Below are positions 1 through 6,375 of a stretch of 13,679 bases of DNA, in pieces. Source of the stretch: Candidatus Brocadiaceae bacterium. GTDB lineage: Bacteria; Planctomycetota; Brocadiia; Brocadiales; Brocadiaceae. A program made the position numbers and the translations under genes. The stretch covers positions 1 through 13,679 of the forward strand of contig JANLHY010000095.1 in NCBI GenBank assembly GCA_024653795.1, in the 5' to 3' direction. The stretch's first letter is position 1. Each line of letters starts with the position of its first letter. Under the pieces are notes generated by a model. That model did not search any database and was not told the origin of the DNA. It worked only from the letters and a program-made list of their open reading frames with translations.

Positions 1-71
1 AAGGCTTTAAAAGCCTCTTGCAAGTCCTCTTCGGTTACTTCACGCGCCAAATTGCCCACATAAATATTCAT
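1..71 (-). CDS. RRM-family RNA-binding protein, N-terminus only
   Basis: The minus strand reads MNIYVGNLAREVTEEDLQEAFKA from an ATG at 71-69 and runs off the left edge, so only 23 codons are visible. IYVGNL at residues 3-8 is a standard RNP-2 motif, the first beta strand of an RRM, and the following helix (EEDLQEAFKA) fits the small single-RRM proteins of about 80-120 residues found in cyanobacteria, planctomycetes and proteobacteria. These bind single-stranded RNA and are often cold-induced. The start is supported by AGAGGAGA at 84-77 with 5 bases to the ATG. The leader upstream is rich in hairpins. The RNP-1 motif lies outside the window, so the family call rests on the N-terminus alone. 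Confidence 0.82.
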   Translation of the reverse strand, partial: MNIYVGNLAREVTEEDLQEAFKA

Positions 72-90
72 TCAAATCTCCTCTTTTGTT

Positions 91-140
91 ACATTCTCAT
101 GAATGTAAGTATACTGATTTCGTCTGACGCCAGACTATAC
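91..140 (-). promoter_or_regulatory. structured 5' leader of the RRM gene
   Basis: Two stem-loops lie just upstream of the ribosome site of the RRM gene. ACATTC 91-96 pairs with GAATGT 101-106 (4-base loop). GTCTG 122-126 pairs with CAGAC 131-135 (4-base loop), and this stem is extended by GTATA 109-113 with TATAC 136-140 across a one-sided bulge. Farther upstream, about 141-230, the minus strand is very AT-rich with several TATA-like runs, but no convincing -35/-10 pair can be chosen. Cold-inducible RNA-binding proteins often have structured leaders, so a thermosensing or autoregulatory role is an inference. Nothing else was found between 141 and 321, and no clear terminator for the KOW gene that ends at 322. 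Confidence 0.4.
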
Positions 141-321
141 GGAAACTCCTTCTAAAAAATGATAAAAAGTATAATACGTTATATATACTTAAAATGCCAG
201 ACAATTTGAAAATTCTTTACAAAAATCAGAGGGGGCATGAACACTTTAAAATCCGGGGTTCATAAAAGGCATGAAATGTTTATGTTAATTGATCTCTGGC
301 TATTTTATTTAAGTTCTTTTA

Positions 322-1452
322 TTAAGCCTCAATCATTTCTATATTTGTCCGTGGGACGATGGCAGTGGAACCGTCGGGGAATTCGACATTGAGGATGCGT
401 ACGGTGGCCTCGGTTTCTATCTTTTGAGGAGCAAAGGGGAGCGCCTTGATTTTACCAATCTTTCCAAAGTAGGGCGCACGTATGATCCTTACCTGGTCTC
501 CTATCTCCATGCCTCTACCGATGGGCTTATCCAGTTCTTCTCCAGATGTCTTACCTGTAGTAGTATGGGGTATTATGATCTCGGGTCTTACCACACCTGC
601 TCGAATCTGGGTAGCGCCGTTAATGGAGGTCTTGGCGCCTGCACGGGACTTTAAAAGCTCAAATGTCCTTTGAGCCATCTGTATCTTACCGAAACCTTCG
701 GTAATGATGAGTGTGATGCCGATTTCTTCCGAGCCTGTAATTGCGACTCCCAGGTCATACCCAAGGAGTTTCTTGAGGTCTTCATCGTCGAACCCGCCAA
801 CAATGATTCCCCTCACACCGGCCTTCTTTGCCTTATCAATAACGTCATGCTGGATAAAGGCGCCGCCTACGATAATCTTGTCTTTGTATGCGGGTTGGAT
901 ACGGTCTGCTGTGAGTATGTCGTCTGGCTTATTTACTGCAATAGCAAGTTCACCCACGGTTTCACCTCCTACGCCGAAAATGCCCTGGATAAAGGTAGCC
1001 GTTGTCTCCATAATCACGCCCTCTTTTTCCATGACTTCTATCACGGCGCCGTCTATATATGCAAGTACTTGAATGGGTTTTGGTGGTTCTCGCAAGAGGA
1101 CTTGTCCCGTTACCGTGGATATACTTTCAATCGTACCGGTGATAGGTGAATGCAAAATAGCCTTTAACATCTTGACCCAGGGTTTTGTTTCGGCGATGGG
1201 TTCATCCTTCTGGACAGGGTCGCCTTCCTTTTTTAACATGTATTCGCGGAGGTCTTTGGGCTGAATACCCAGGCGATTCACGGCATTGATGGCATGTACC
1301 TTGCCCGGCAGATGCGTGTTTGCCACAACGTCCTCTGCCTTCAGGACATCGCCTTTTTTAACGATAACATCGCCTAATAACGGCAGGGCGCGTTGGCTCG
1401 CGACCTTTGTCTTTTCAGCTATGCGTAGACCTGGTGTATAAGCGTGGGTCAT
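322..1452 (-). CDS. barrel-sandwich / KOW-domain protein, partner of MutL-family ATPase
   Basis: A protein of 376 residues from the ATG at 1452; I do not recognise a named function. Numbered from that ATG, there is a G-rich strand segment (about 25-85, VIVKKGDVL and LPGKVHAIN) and a second SPITGTIESI segment (about 102-130). Both resemble the barrel-sandwich folds of lipoyl/biotinyl and RnfC N-terminal domains. A Gly-rich alpha/beta middle (about 155-295) contains GVRGIIVGG and NGATQIRAGVVRPEI. The C-terminal 50 residues (GDQVRIIRAPYFGKIGKI) look like a NusG-type KOW module. A GTG at 1491 would add 13 residues, but it lies inside a dispersed repeat and has no ribosome site. The ATG at 1452 has AGAGAGG upstream, spaced rather widely at about 13 bases. 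It is co-oriented with the MutL-type gene at 1861-3648. My recollection that such genes accompany MutL homologues is unverified. The product has no signal peptide or membrane segment. Confidence 0.75.
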   Translation of the reverse strand: MTHAYTPGLRIAEKTKVASQRALPLLGDVIVKKGDVLKAEDVVANTHLPGKVHAINAVNRLGIQPKDLREYMLKKEGDPVQKDEPIAETKPWVKMLKAILHSPITGTIESISTVTGQVLLREPPKPIQVLAYIDGAVIEVMEKEGVIMETTATFIQGIFGVGGETVGELAIAVNKPDDILTADRIQPAYKDKIIVGGAFIQHDVIDKAKKAGVRGIIVGGFDDEDLKKLLGYDLGVAITGSEEIGITLIITEGFGKIQMAQRTFELLKSRAGAKTSINGATQIRAGVVRPEIIIPHTTTGKTSGEELDKPIGRGMEIGDQVRIIRAPYFGKIGKIKALPFAPQKIETEATVRILNVEFPDGSTAIVPRTNIEMIEA

Positions 1453-1475
1453 AAATATAATTAAACCTCTCTGTT

Positions 1476-1507
1476 TACCACGGAAAAACACCGAGGATCA
1501 CAGAAAA
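1476..1507. repeat. dispersed repeat, 'caccgag..cacagaaa' type
   Basis: The sequence ACCACGGAAAAACACCGAGG followed by ATCACAGAAAAC belongs to the low-complexity ACGGA/CACAGA class of intergenic repeats seen in many environmental bacteria. It sits directly upstream of the KOW-protein gene and contains the alternative GTG start at 1491, which is a reason to distrust that start. Class membership is from memory, not from a search. Confidence 0.4.
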
Positions 1508-1546
1508 CGAATTAAATCCTGATAAAAAAATAGCAAAAACTCTGGC

Positions 1547-1571
1547 GGGTTCGGGTTTGTAACCCGAACCC
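1547..1571. repeat. perfect 11-bp hairpin repeat between mutL-type and KOW genes
   Basis: GGGTTCGGGTT at 1547-1557 pairs perfectly with AACCCGAACCC at 1561-1571 over a 3-base loop. There is no T-run on either side, so it is unlikely to be a strong intrinsic terminator. It could be a REP-type element or an mRNA stabiliser in the 408-base spacer between the MutL-family gene and the KOW gene. AACCCGAAC recurs at 3786-3794, at the start of another repeat patch. The rest of the spacer, 1572-1860, holds no gene I can support. An AGCCG/CGGCT pair near 1707-1771 followed by TTTTT faces the plus strand, where there is no gene to terminate. Confidence 0.6.
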
Positions 1572-1860
1572 CACGTTTTATATTGTTAATTTCTCCATCG
1601 CTTGCACAGAGCGCTATTATCCCAATAAACTCCCGGATTCAGGTTGAAAACCTAAACCAGCCGAGGAAAGATTGAATTGTCAATTTCAGAGACTAAGTTT
1701 CCCGTGAGCCGTTTTTCATTGCTTCTCTGCGGAATGTATCTACTTATAAAACGTATTTCCGCTAACGGCTTTTTGTTTGTGCAACCGGGACGGTCGCACT
1801 ACCAGTTTGAAATTCCTTAACATTGACATAAATTTGGCATTACTCTTATTTGAGACATTC

Positions 1861-3648
1861 TTATTCCGGATAGGCATTCATCGCCTTAGCCCATCGCCGG
1901 AGTTGTTCTACCCGCGAAGCCTTATCTTTTGCAAAAGTAATGGGTTTCCCGCGGGTATCAATGACTATACCCACAACTCCACCAAAAACTTTCTTGATAA
2001 TGGGTTTACCCTTTCCTACGCCAACATCAAAATTTTTTGTGGGTAAAACCTCGATTTCCGCTGTTTGATCGATACCAAGCGGATGGACACGTAACTCCCC
2101 ATACGGAAGTGATTCCTCTATCTTTTTGCCATCGGGCAGCGTTATTTTATAGGAGATACATTTTTCCTGAAGTTTTCCAGTATTGCCTTTAACGAGAGAA
2201 ACGCACGTGCCCAGATGAATCAGGCAATCCTTCTCAAAAACCTCTGTTGCAGCCTGTTCATTTACCGTTGACAGGACACCCAGATGCGGCATCATGAAGA
2301 TACTATCAACGGCGATCCTCGTAACACCTTCGGGCTGGAAGGCGTCAATCATCATGAGCATGGCCTGTGACCTGCGCGGCGCGTGGGAGAGCACCCCCCC
2401 GCTGCCCACCAGCAAATCCAGCTTTAACATATCTATGAGCGTTTCGCCCGTAACCTCTTGTTTAAATGCCTCGGAGATATCACGTTCCCTCTGGACTCCC
2501 TTGAGTCCCACTGCCAGGGATTTGTGCTGTTCAAAAGACACCCTGAGCGCTTCACGTGATATAGCCTGCTCGATCTTCAACTCTTCCAGTGTCTGGGGAA
2601 TCGTCGTGGGACGAATCATCTTATTTTTGATCCTGTTTCTGAGGTCGGATTCATCAATATCAAATGGCACCCACCTCAAGATATTCTCAAGACCGGCCTC
2701 AACCAGTACATTGGAAATACTGTAACTCATCCCAAGATTGGCGCTGACGGTGCGGTTAAAGATTTCGCCGTATACAGAAAAGACGTCTGTGGTGGCCCCG
2801 CCGATATCCACACCCACCACGTTGATATTATTTTTTCTGGCAATCGTCTGCATGATGAGGCCGACTGCGCCCGGCGTTGGCATAATAGGCGCTCCCGTCC
2901 ATGACATGAGTTTTTTGTAACCGGGAGCCTGGGCCATGACGTGTTCAAGAAAGAGTTTCTGGATTTCCTGCCGCGCCGGAAAGAGGTTTTCCCGTTCAAG
3001 CGTGGGGCGAATATTATCCGTAATATTGAGTGAGGTTTTTTTGCTTAAAATTTCTTTAACTTTTTCGCGGGCTTCTTTATTGCCTGCATAAATAACGGGG
3101 AGTTGGAAGGACATACCGAGCCTCGGTTTCGGATTGGCAGCAGAGATATACTCGGCAAGTTCTACCACATGGGTAATGGTGCCTCCGTCAGTTCCACCCG
3201 AAAGGAGTATCATGTCTGGCCTCAGGTGCCGAATGCGGTCAATCTTTTCATGAGGAAGGCGCTGGTCGTTGGATGCAATGACGTCCATAACAATTGCACC
3301 TGCTCCGAGCGCTGCACGCTGGGCGCTTTCCGCCGTCATGGTCTTTACGGCGCCTGCCACCATCATCTGCAGTCCGCCACCTGCACTGCTTGTGGAGACG
3401 TATATGTCCACCCCGATGTTTCCCTCTGCGGGTGTAATAATCTTTTCTCCGTCCAAAATCTTTCGGCCGGAGAGTTCTTCCACCTCTGCAAATGCATTTA
3501 AGACACCGCGGGTCACATCCTCAAACGGCGCTTCTACCGTGGTGGGCGATTCTCCCCGAAAAGTTTGGCGATACACCCCATCCTTTTTTTCAATCAAGAT
3601 GGCCTTGGTCGTGGTACTGCCACAGTCAGTGGCGATGATAACGTCCAT
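1861..3648 (-). CDS. GlmL/MutL-family ASKHA ATPase (mutase reactivation protein family), long form
   Basis: A protein of 595 residues of the family named after GlmL/MutL, the ATPase encoded between glmS and glmE in clostridial glutamate mutase operons and thought to re-activate the B12 enzyme. The actin-like ATPase fold is visible: phosphate-1 loop DCGSTTTKA at 8-16, a second DIGGATTDVF loop at 281-290, and a GSGGVLSHAP adenosine-type loop at about 415-424. STSSAGGGLQMMVAGAVK (85-102) is typical of the family. Clostridial GlmL is about 460 residues; this one carries about 130 extra at the C-terminus (from about 465) with a small beta-rich look. The ATG at 3648 has AGAGGA 9 bases upstream. No GlmS, GlmE, OraE or methylmalonyl-CoA mutase gene is in the window. 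The co-oriented neighbours are a 131-aa unknown upstream and the KOW protein downstream. This is not the DNA mismatch-repair MutL. Family confidence is high; the client enzyme is unknown. Confidence 0.9.
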   Translation of the reverse strand: MDVIIATDCGSTTTKAILIEKKDGVYRQTFRGESPTTVEAPFEDVTRGVLNAFAEVEELSGRKILDGEKIITPAEGNIGVDIYVSTSSAGGGLQMMVAGAVKTMTAESAQRAALGAGAIVMDVIASNDQRLPHEKIDRIRHLRPDMILLSGGTDGGTITHVVELAEYISAANPKPRLGMSFQLPVIYAGNKEAREKVKEILSKKTSLNITDNIRPTLERENLFPARQEIQKLFLEHVMAQAPGYKKLMSWTGAPIMPTPGAVGLIMQTIARKNNINVVGVDIGGATTDVFSVYGEIFNRTVSANLGMSYSISNVLVEAGLENILRWVPFDIDESDLRNRIKNKMIRPTTIPQTLEELKIEQAISREALRVSFEQHKSLAVGLKGVQRERDISEAFKQEVTGETLIDMLKLDLLVGSGGVLSHAPRRSQAMLMMIDAFQPEGVTRIAVDSIFMMPHLGVLSTVNEQAATEVFEKDCLIHLGTCVSLVKGNTGKLQEKCISYKITLPDGKKIEESLPYGELRVHPLGIDQTAEIEVLPTKNFDVGVGKGKPIIKKVFGGVVGIVIDTRGKPITFAKDKASRVEQLRRWAKAMNAYPE

Positions 3649-3665
3649 ATTTTGATTTCCTCTTT

Positions 3666-3686
3666 ATTCACCGCAAAGGCGCAAAG
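3666..3686. repeat. dispersed repeat, 'caccgcaaaggcgcaaag' type (left copy)
   Basis: TTCACCGCAAAGGCGCAAAG starts at 3667, just upstream of the MutL-type gene's ribosome site. Its reverse complement resembles the element at 3930-3951 (TTTGCG..CTGCGGTGA core), so the two bracket the 277-base spacer in inverted orientation. The stretch between them (3690-3800) is a patchwork of short CTCCTAAACTCCCAAACTCC-like direct repeats with no coding signal. Confidence 0.5.
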
Positions 3687-3806
3687 ATCGCAGATCGCAA
3701 AAAAGGAAGGCAGAAGTTGCGCATGTGAGAAGTTGGGAAGCCGAGAAAATCTCAACCTCTCTAGCTCCTAAACTCCCAAACTCCTAACCCGAACGAGTCG
3801 GAATCC

Positions 3807-3861
3807 GTAGCGCGGGTGGTTTATCCCCCGCCATTGGCCGACCACAAGGGATCGGCGCTAC
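3807..3861. repeat. inverted-repeat element, GTAGCGC...GCGCTAC
   Basis: GTAGCGC at 3807-3813 and GCGCTAC at 3855-3861 form the outer 7-bp stem of a compact 55-base element. Inside, GCGGG (3812-3816) can pair alternatively with a CCCGC about 8 bases later, and GGCCGA/TCGG sequences offer a second arm. It looks like a small palindromic intergenic repeat in the upstream region of the MutL-type gene. There is no T-run and no coding content. Confidence 0.45.
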
Positions 3862-3925
3862 ATATTTTTGCTGAAAATGTCAAATTATTTTTTGTAAGAT
3901 ACTAAACTCTCAAACTCTTTCTCTT

Positions 3926-4321
3926 TTAGTCCTTTGCGTCTCTGCGGTGAGTATCTACCTTTTCTAACTCTTCGATAATCCTTTTAATGCCTTCCCGCTT
4001 TTCAAGCACACCTTGAAATATGTCATAATCTGCGGGTTTAAAGAAAAAGGTTAAAAACGGCCTGAAGAAAACCATCATCTGGCTTCCAATATAATTGAGC
4101 GGTTGCGCACATTCAAGAAACATCGTGGCAGGAAGTGTAAGTTTCCTCTTTTGGATTACAGCCACCAGCTTCAAAATAACGGCGAGTTCTTTTTCGCTCA
4201 ATATTTTGTTTTCGTGAGACGTTCCAACACGAAAGGCATGTTTGAACTCCTGCTTGATTGATTGTCCATCTACCTTTGGAAAATATGAGCAAAGTTTTGA
4301 TAAAATATTTTGTAAATACAT
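3926..4321 (-). CDS. 131-aa conserved-looking protein of unknown function
   Basis: I cannot name this protein. It is mainly helical. Residues 41-61 are a charged helix (SEKELAVILKLVAVIQKRK). Then comes a distinctive core at 62-92: LTLPATMFLECAQPLNYIG, then SQMMVFFRPFL. This is hydrophobic and aromatic and could be a buried hairpin or a membrane-touching segment, though it is broken by Pro and Arg. A basic-acidic helix closes it (KREGIKRIIEELEKV, 108-122). The last residues, DTHRRDAKD plus stop, are encoded by a dispersed repeat at 3930-3951 and probably are not native to the family. The ATG at 4321 is the only plausible start and has no Shine-Dalgarno sequence. A promoter ends about 10 bases upstream, which suggests a leaderless message. 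It is the first gene in the same direction as the MutL-type and KOW genes, 277 bases before the former. Confidence 0.65.
   Translation of the reverse strand: MYLQNILSKLCSYFPKVDGQSIKQEFKHAFRVGTSHENKILSEKELAVILKLVAVIQKRKLTLPATMFLECAQPLNYIGSQMMVFFRPFLTFFFKPADYDIFQGVLEKREGIKRIIEELEKVDTHRRDAKD
3930..3951. repeat. dispersed repeat, 'cctttgcgtctctgcggtga' type (right copy), overlapping a gene end
   Basis: TCCTTTGCGTCTCTGCGGTG (from 3930) is a near-inverted partner of the copy at 3666-3686. It overlaps the last codons of the 131-aa gene on the minus strand, supplying its final eight or so residues just before the TAA at 3928-3926. The overlap suggests the repeat landed on, or recombined into, the gene's 3' end. 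Confidence 0.5.
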
Positions 4322-4331
4322 AGCGCTCAGA

Positions 4332-4361
4332 ATCTTATCAAAATAATAACATCATTGTCAA
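4332..4361 (-). promoter_or_regulatory. sigma-70-type promoter for the 131-aa gene (possibly leaderless)
   Basis: On the minus strand, a perfect TTGACA (4361-4356) is followed after 18 bases by TAAGAT (4337-4332), preceded by TG in the extended -10 position. Transcription would begin near 4325, about 4 bases before the ATG at 4321. That fits the absence of a ribosome site. Confidence 0.55.
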
Positions 4362-4401
4362 AATTAAAATAGTTTCAATGTCCACAGCAGGCACATTTTG
4401 C

Positions 4402-4430
4402 TTGTAATTATAAGTCTCTCTGCCTATAAT
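4402..4430 (+). promoter_or_regulatory. sigma-70-type promoter for thrC
   Basis: TTGTAA (4402-4407), a 17-base spacer and a perfect TATAAT (4425-4430) lie about 84 bases before the thrC ATG. The leader from about 4437 includes GGTCAGC/CAGCGATCAGG near-repeats at 4450-4470. I see no T-box or leader-peptide attenuator. It is divergent from the minus-strand promoter at 4332-4361, with about 40 bases between the two -35 boxes. Confidence 0.65.
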
Positions 4431-4513
4431 AAAAACGCAATTGTTCATCGGTCAGCTTTCAGCGATCAGGATTGAATGGTAAAAGTTGCTTAAAAATTGA
4501 GGAGAAATAGGTA

Positions 4514-5851
4514 ATGCCATATCGGGCATGGTTTCAATGTATATCAGGCTGCGACGAGAAGTATGAACTGAACGAGGTTGTCTACCAGTGTAAAAAGTGC
4601 GGCGACCTGCTGGAGGTCGAGCACGATTTAGACAGGCTTCGCAGGCATTCTCCCGAACATTGGAAGAAGCTCTTTGGCGAGCGCTACAGGCGTTCCAGGT
4701 GGCCTTACGGAAGTTCTGTCTGGGGCAAGAAGGAGTGGGTTTGTCCCAAAGTCGACAATGAGAATGTGGTTTCTTTATACGAAGGCGGCAGCAATCTCTT
4801 TTGGGCCGAACGACTCGGGAAGGAGCTTGGTCTTGAAGACTTATGGATCAAACAGTGTGGAAATGCCCATACAGGCTCTTTTAAAGACCTCGGAATGACC
4901 GTATTGGTTTCTATGGTCAAGCAGATGATTGCCGAAGGCAAGAATATTCCTGCGGTTGCATGCGCTTCTACCGGAGATACCTCTGCCGCGTTGGCATCGT
5001 ATTGCGCTGCGGCGGGTATTCTGGCAATCGTATTTCTGCCAAAAAATAAGGTGTCTCACGCACAACTCGTCCAGCCCATCGCAAACGGCGCCCTCACCTT
5101 GTCACTCGATACAGATTTCGATGGATGCATGAAGCTGGTAAAGGAGATATGCAGTAAAAACAACATCTACCTGGCCAATTCCATGAATTCCCTCCGCATT
5201 GAGGGGCAAAAGACGGTAAGCATGGAGATAATCCAGCAGTTCGACTGGGAGGTGCCGGACGTCGTGATTGTTCCGGGAGGGAATTTGGGTAACACCGCCG
5301 CTTTAGGAAAAGGATTTCTTATGATGAAGGAATTGGGCTTGATAAATAAACAGCCTCGTATCGTTTGTGCGCAGGCGGCAAAGGCGAATCCCCTATACCT
5401 TAGTTATTTGAATGGTTTTAAAGAATTTAAGCCTGTGAAGGCGCAGAAGACCCTCGCTAACGCCATCCAGATAGGCGATCCCGTTAGCTATAAAAAGGCG
5501 ATAAAGGTTTTGAAAGAGTTCGATGGTATTGTAGAGCAGGCTACGGAGGATGAACTGGCGAATGCCTCTGCACAGGCTGACAGGACGGGGCTATTCAGTT
5601 GCCCACACACAGGAGTAGCTCTTGCAGTGTTGATAAAATTGTTGAATAGGAAAGCGATAAAATCTCATGAAAAGGTCGTTGTCATCTCCACTGCTCATGG
5701 TTTAAAATTCCCTGAATTTAAGATAAACTATCATGAAAATAAGCTGGAAGAAGTAACCCCACGATTTGCCAATCTTCCTGTAGAAGTCCCGCCACAGTAC
5801 GATGCGGTGAAAACGGCTATCTACCGGAAACTTGAACAAACATCTTCGTAA
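4514..5851 (+). CDS. thrC: threonine synthase
   Basis: A PLP-dependent fold-type II enzyme of 445 residues that converts O-phosphohomoserine to threonine and phosphate, the last step of threonine synthesis in the cytoplasm. Features in order: an N-terminal zinc-ribbon-like CISGC/CKKC set (Cys9, 13, 26, 29), as in the longer ThrC class; the PLP lysine in HTGSFKDLGM (Lys124); an STGDTSAA substrate loop (about 152-159); a PLP phosphate-binding PGGNLGNTAA loop (about 254-263); and SCPHTGVALA near residue 370, another conserved ThrC site. The last 30 residues are charged. GAGGAGA at 4499-4505, 8 bases from the ATG, fixes the start. It stands alone, transcribed away from the MutL-type cluster; no hom or thrB is in view. 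Length and motifs are intact. Confidence 0.95.
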   Translation: MPYRAWFQCISGCDEKYELNEVVYQCKKCGDLLEVEHDLDRLRRHSPEHWKKLFGERYRRSRWPYGSSVWGKKEWVCPKVDNENVVSLYEGGSNLFWAERLGKELGLEDLWIKQCGNAHTGSFKDLGMTVLVSMVKQMIAEGKNIPAVACASTGDTSAALASYCAAAGILAIVFLPKNKVSHAQLVQPIANGALTLSLDTDFDGCMKLVKEICSKNNIYLANSMNSLRIEGQKTVSMEIIQQFDWEVPDVVIVPGGNLGNTAALGKGFLMMKELGLINKQPRIVCAQAAKANPLYLSYLNGFKEFKPVKAQKTLANAIQIGDPVSYKKAIKVLKEFDGIVEQATEDELANASAQADRTGLFSCPHTGVALAVLIKLLNRKAIKSHEKVVVISTAHGLKFPEFKINYHENKLEEVTPRFANLPVEVPPQYDAVKTAIYRKLEQTSS

Positions 5852-5864
5852 AAGTCACAAAAAC

Positions 5865-5888
5865 ACTGTTCAAATACGGCAAAACAGT
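5865..5888 (+). terminator. weak stem-loop after thrC
   Basis: ACTGTT (5865-5870) pairs with AACAGT (5883-5888) across 12 bases, 13 bases after the thrC stop, followed by CTTAATTT. The stem is short and the T-run interrupted, so it may act only as a weak terminator or not at all. From here to 6047 I see nothing else. A 61-codon minus-strand frame over 5817-6002 starts with TTG and lacks a ribosome site. Confidence 0.25.
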
Positions 5889-6047
5889 CTTAATTTCACA
5901 CCAACAACCATACACCTTGCAAGTAAAATCACTTTCTATTTCTCCGTCCAAAAGGAAGACTACTGGGCATTTTAGAGGGCACTCCATAACCATTCGCAGC
6001 AAAATTTATTTTTGGATTTTCTCTTATCGTTTCGTAGATTAAATTCC

Positions 6048-6075
6048 TTGACAAAAAGTAAGCGGTACTTATAAT
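6048..6075 (+). promoter_or_regulatory. near-consensus sigma-70 promoter with no protein gene behind it
   Basis: TTGACA (6048-6053) and TATAAT (6070-6075), both perfect hexamers, are 16 bases apart. Transcription would begin near 6082. The nearest plus-strand ATG with a ribosome site is htpX, about 760 bases later. A GGAGG at 6084-6088 is not followed by a usable start codon. The simplest reading is that it drives a non-coding transcript. Confidence 0.65.
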
Positions 6076-6081
6076 AATTTT

Positions 6082-6228
6082 TTGGAGGTACGGAATCATT
6101 TAGGAATAACAAATTTTATTATTCCTGTTGAATCCTTCCTCAAAATTTCTGTAAACACCTAGTGCGGCGTAGTCGCAACCAAAAAGGGTTACTCGGTGCT
6201 GAATAAGAAGACTATCGTTTGTTTTTTT
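6082..6228 (+). ncRNA. candidate structured small RNA
   Basis: Downstream of the 6048-6075 promoter the sequence folds well by eye. Hairpin I: AGGAATAA 6102-6109 with TTATTCCT 6119-6126, extended by GGA 6092-6094 with TCC 6133-6135 and GAGG 6085-6088 with CCTC 6138-6141. Three-way junction: CACC 6156-6159 with GGTG 6195-6198 and AGT 6161-6163 with ACT 6191-6193 form the outer stem. It encloses GCG 6164-6166/CGC 6174-6176 and AACC 6177-6180/GGTT 6187-6190, with no unpaired bases between helices. A T-run (TTTGTTTTTTT, 6218-6228) follows, though about 20 bases after the last stem, so it is not a classic terminator. It matches no riboswitch or Rfam class I know. It might instead be a dispersed repeat that happens to sit behind a promoter. 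Confidence 0.4.
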
Positions 6229-6300
6229 GACAAATTCGAAATTCTAATATCGAAATCCGAAACAAATTCTAATATCAAATGACCGAAATTGGAAACGAGG
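6229..6300. repeat. left arm of mirrored 'CGAAATCCGAAAC' repeat
   Basis: An AT-rich stretch of CGAAATTCTAATATCGAAAT units. AAATCCGAAAC at 6253-6263 is exactly inverted by GTTTCGGATTT at 6727-6737. Together the two arms enclose about 460 bases of other repeats. The sequence type (ATTCTAATAT, AATCCGAAA) is a familiar intergenic filler in some anaerobes. That recognition is from memory. Confidence 0.5.
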
Positions 6301-6319
6301 TTTGGAACATTTGAAGTTG

Positions 6320-6344
6320 GTAACATTTTAGCTTTTTGAAAAAT
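6320..6344 (+). repeat. 25-bp direct repeat, copy 1
   Basis: This 25-bp unit beginning GTAACATTTTAGC matches 6547-6571 at 23 of 25 positions. A third, inverted and slightly longer version lies at 6672-6694. Copies 1 and 2 flank the hairpin array at 6376-6542 in the same orientation. Confidence 0.6.
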
Positions 6345-6375
6345 TTAAAAAAATCAGAGCGATACTTTGTTTTTA

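Noticed and set aside
670..1149. 159-codon plus-strand frame
   Set aside because: It lies antisense within the KOW-protein gene and has unordered, Cys/His-rich composition typical of a shadow frame.
1453..1491. GTG start at 1491 adding 13 residues to the KOW protein
   Set aside because: It lies within a dispersed repeat, has no ribosome site, and the added residues (MFFRGKQRGLIIF) look unlike the rest. The ATG at 1452 is preferred.
1707..1776. AGCCG/CGGCT pair followed by TTTTT as a terminator
   Set aside because: It points along the plus strand where no gene precedes it, and the loop is over 50 bases.
1861..3648. DNA mismatch-repair MutL
   Set aside because: The name is shared, but the sequence has ASKHA phosphate loops (DCGSTTTKA, DIGGATTD) and none of the GHKL motifs of repair MutL.
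5817..6002. 61-codon minus-strand frame after thrC
   Set aside because: It begins with TTG, has no ribosome site, overlaps the thrC end and shows no recognisable motif.
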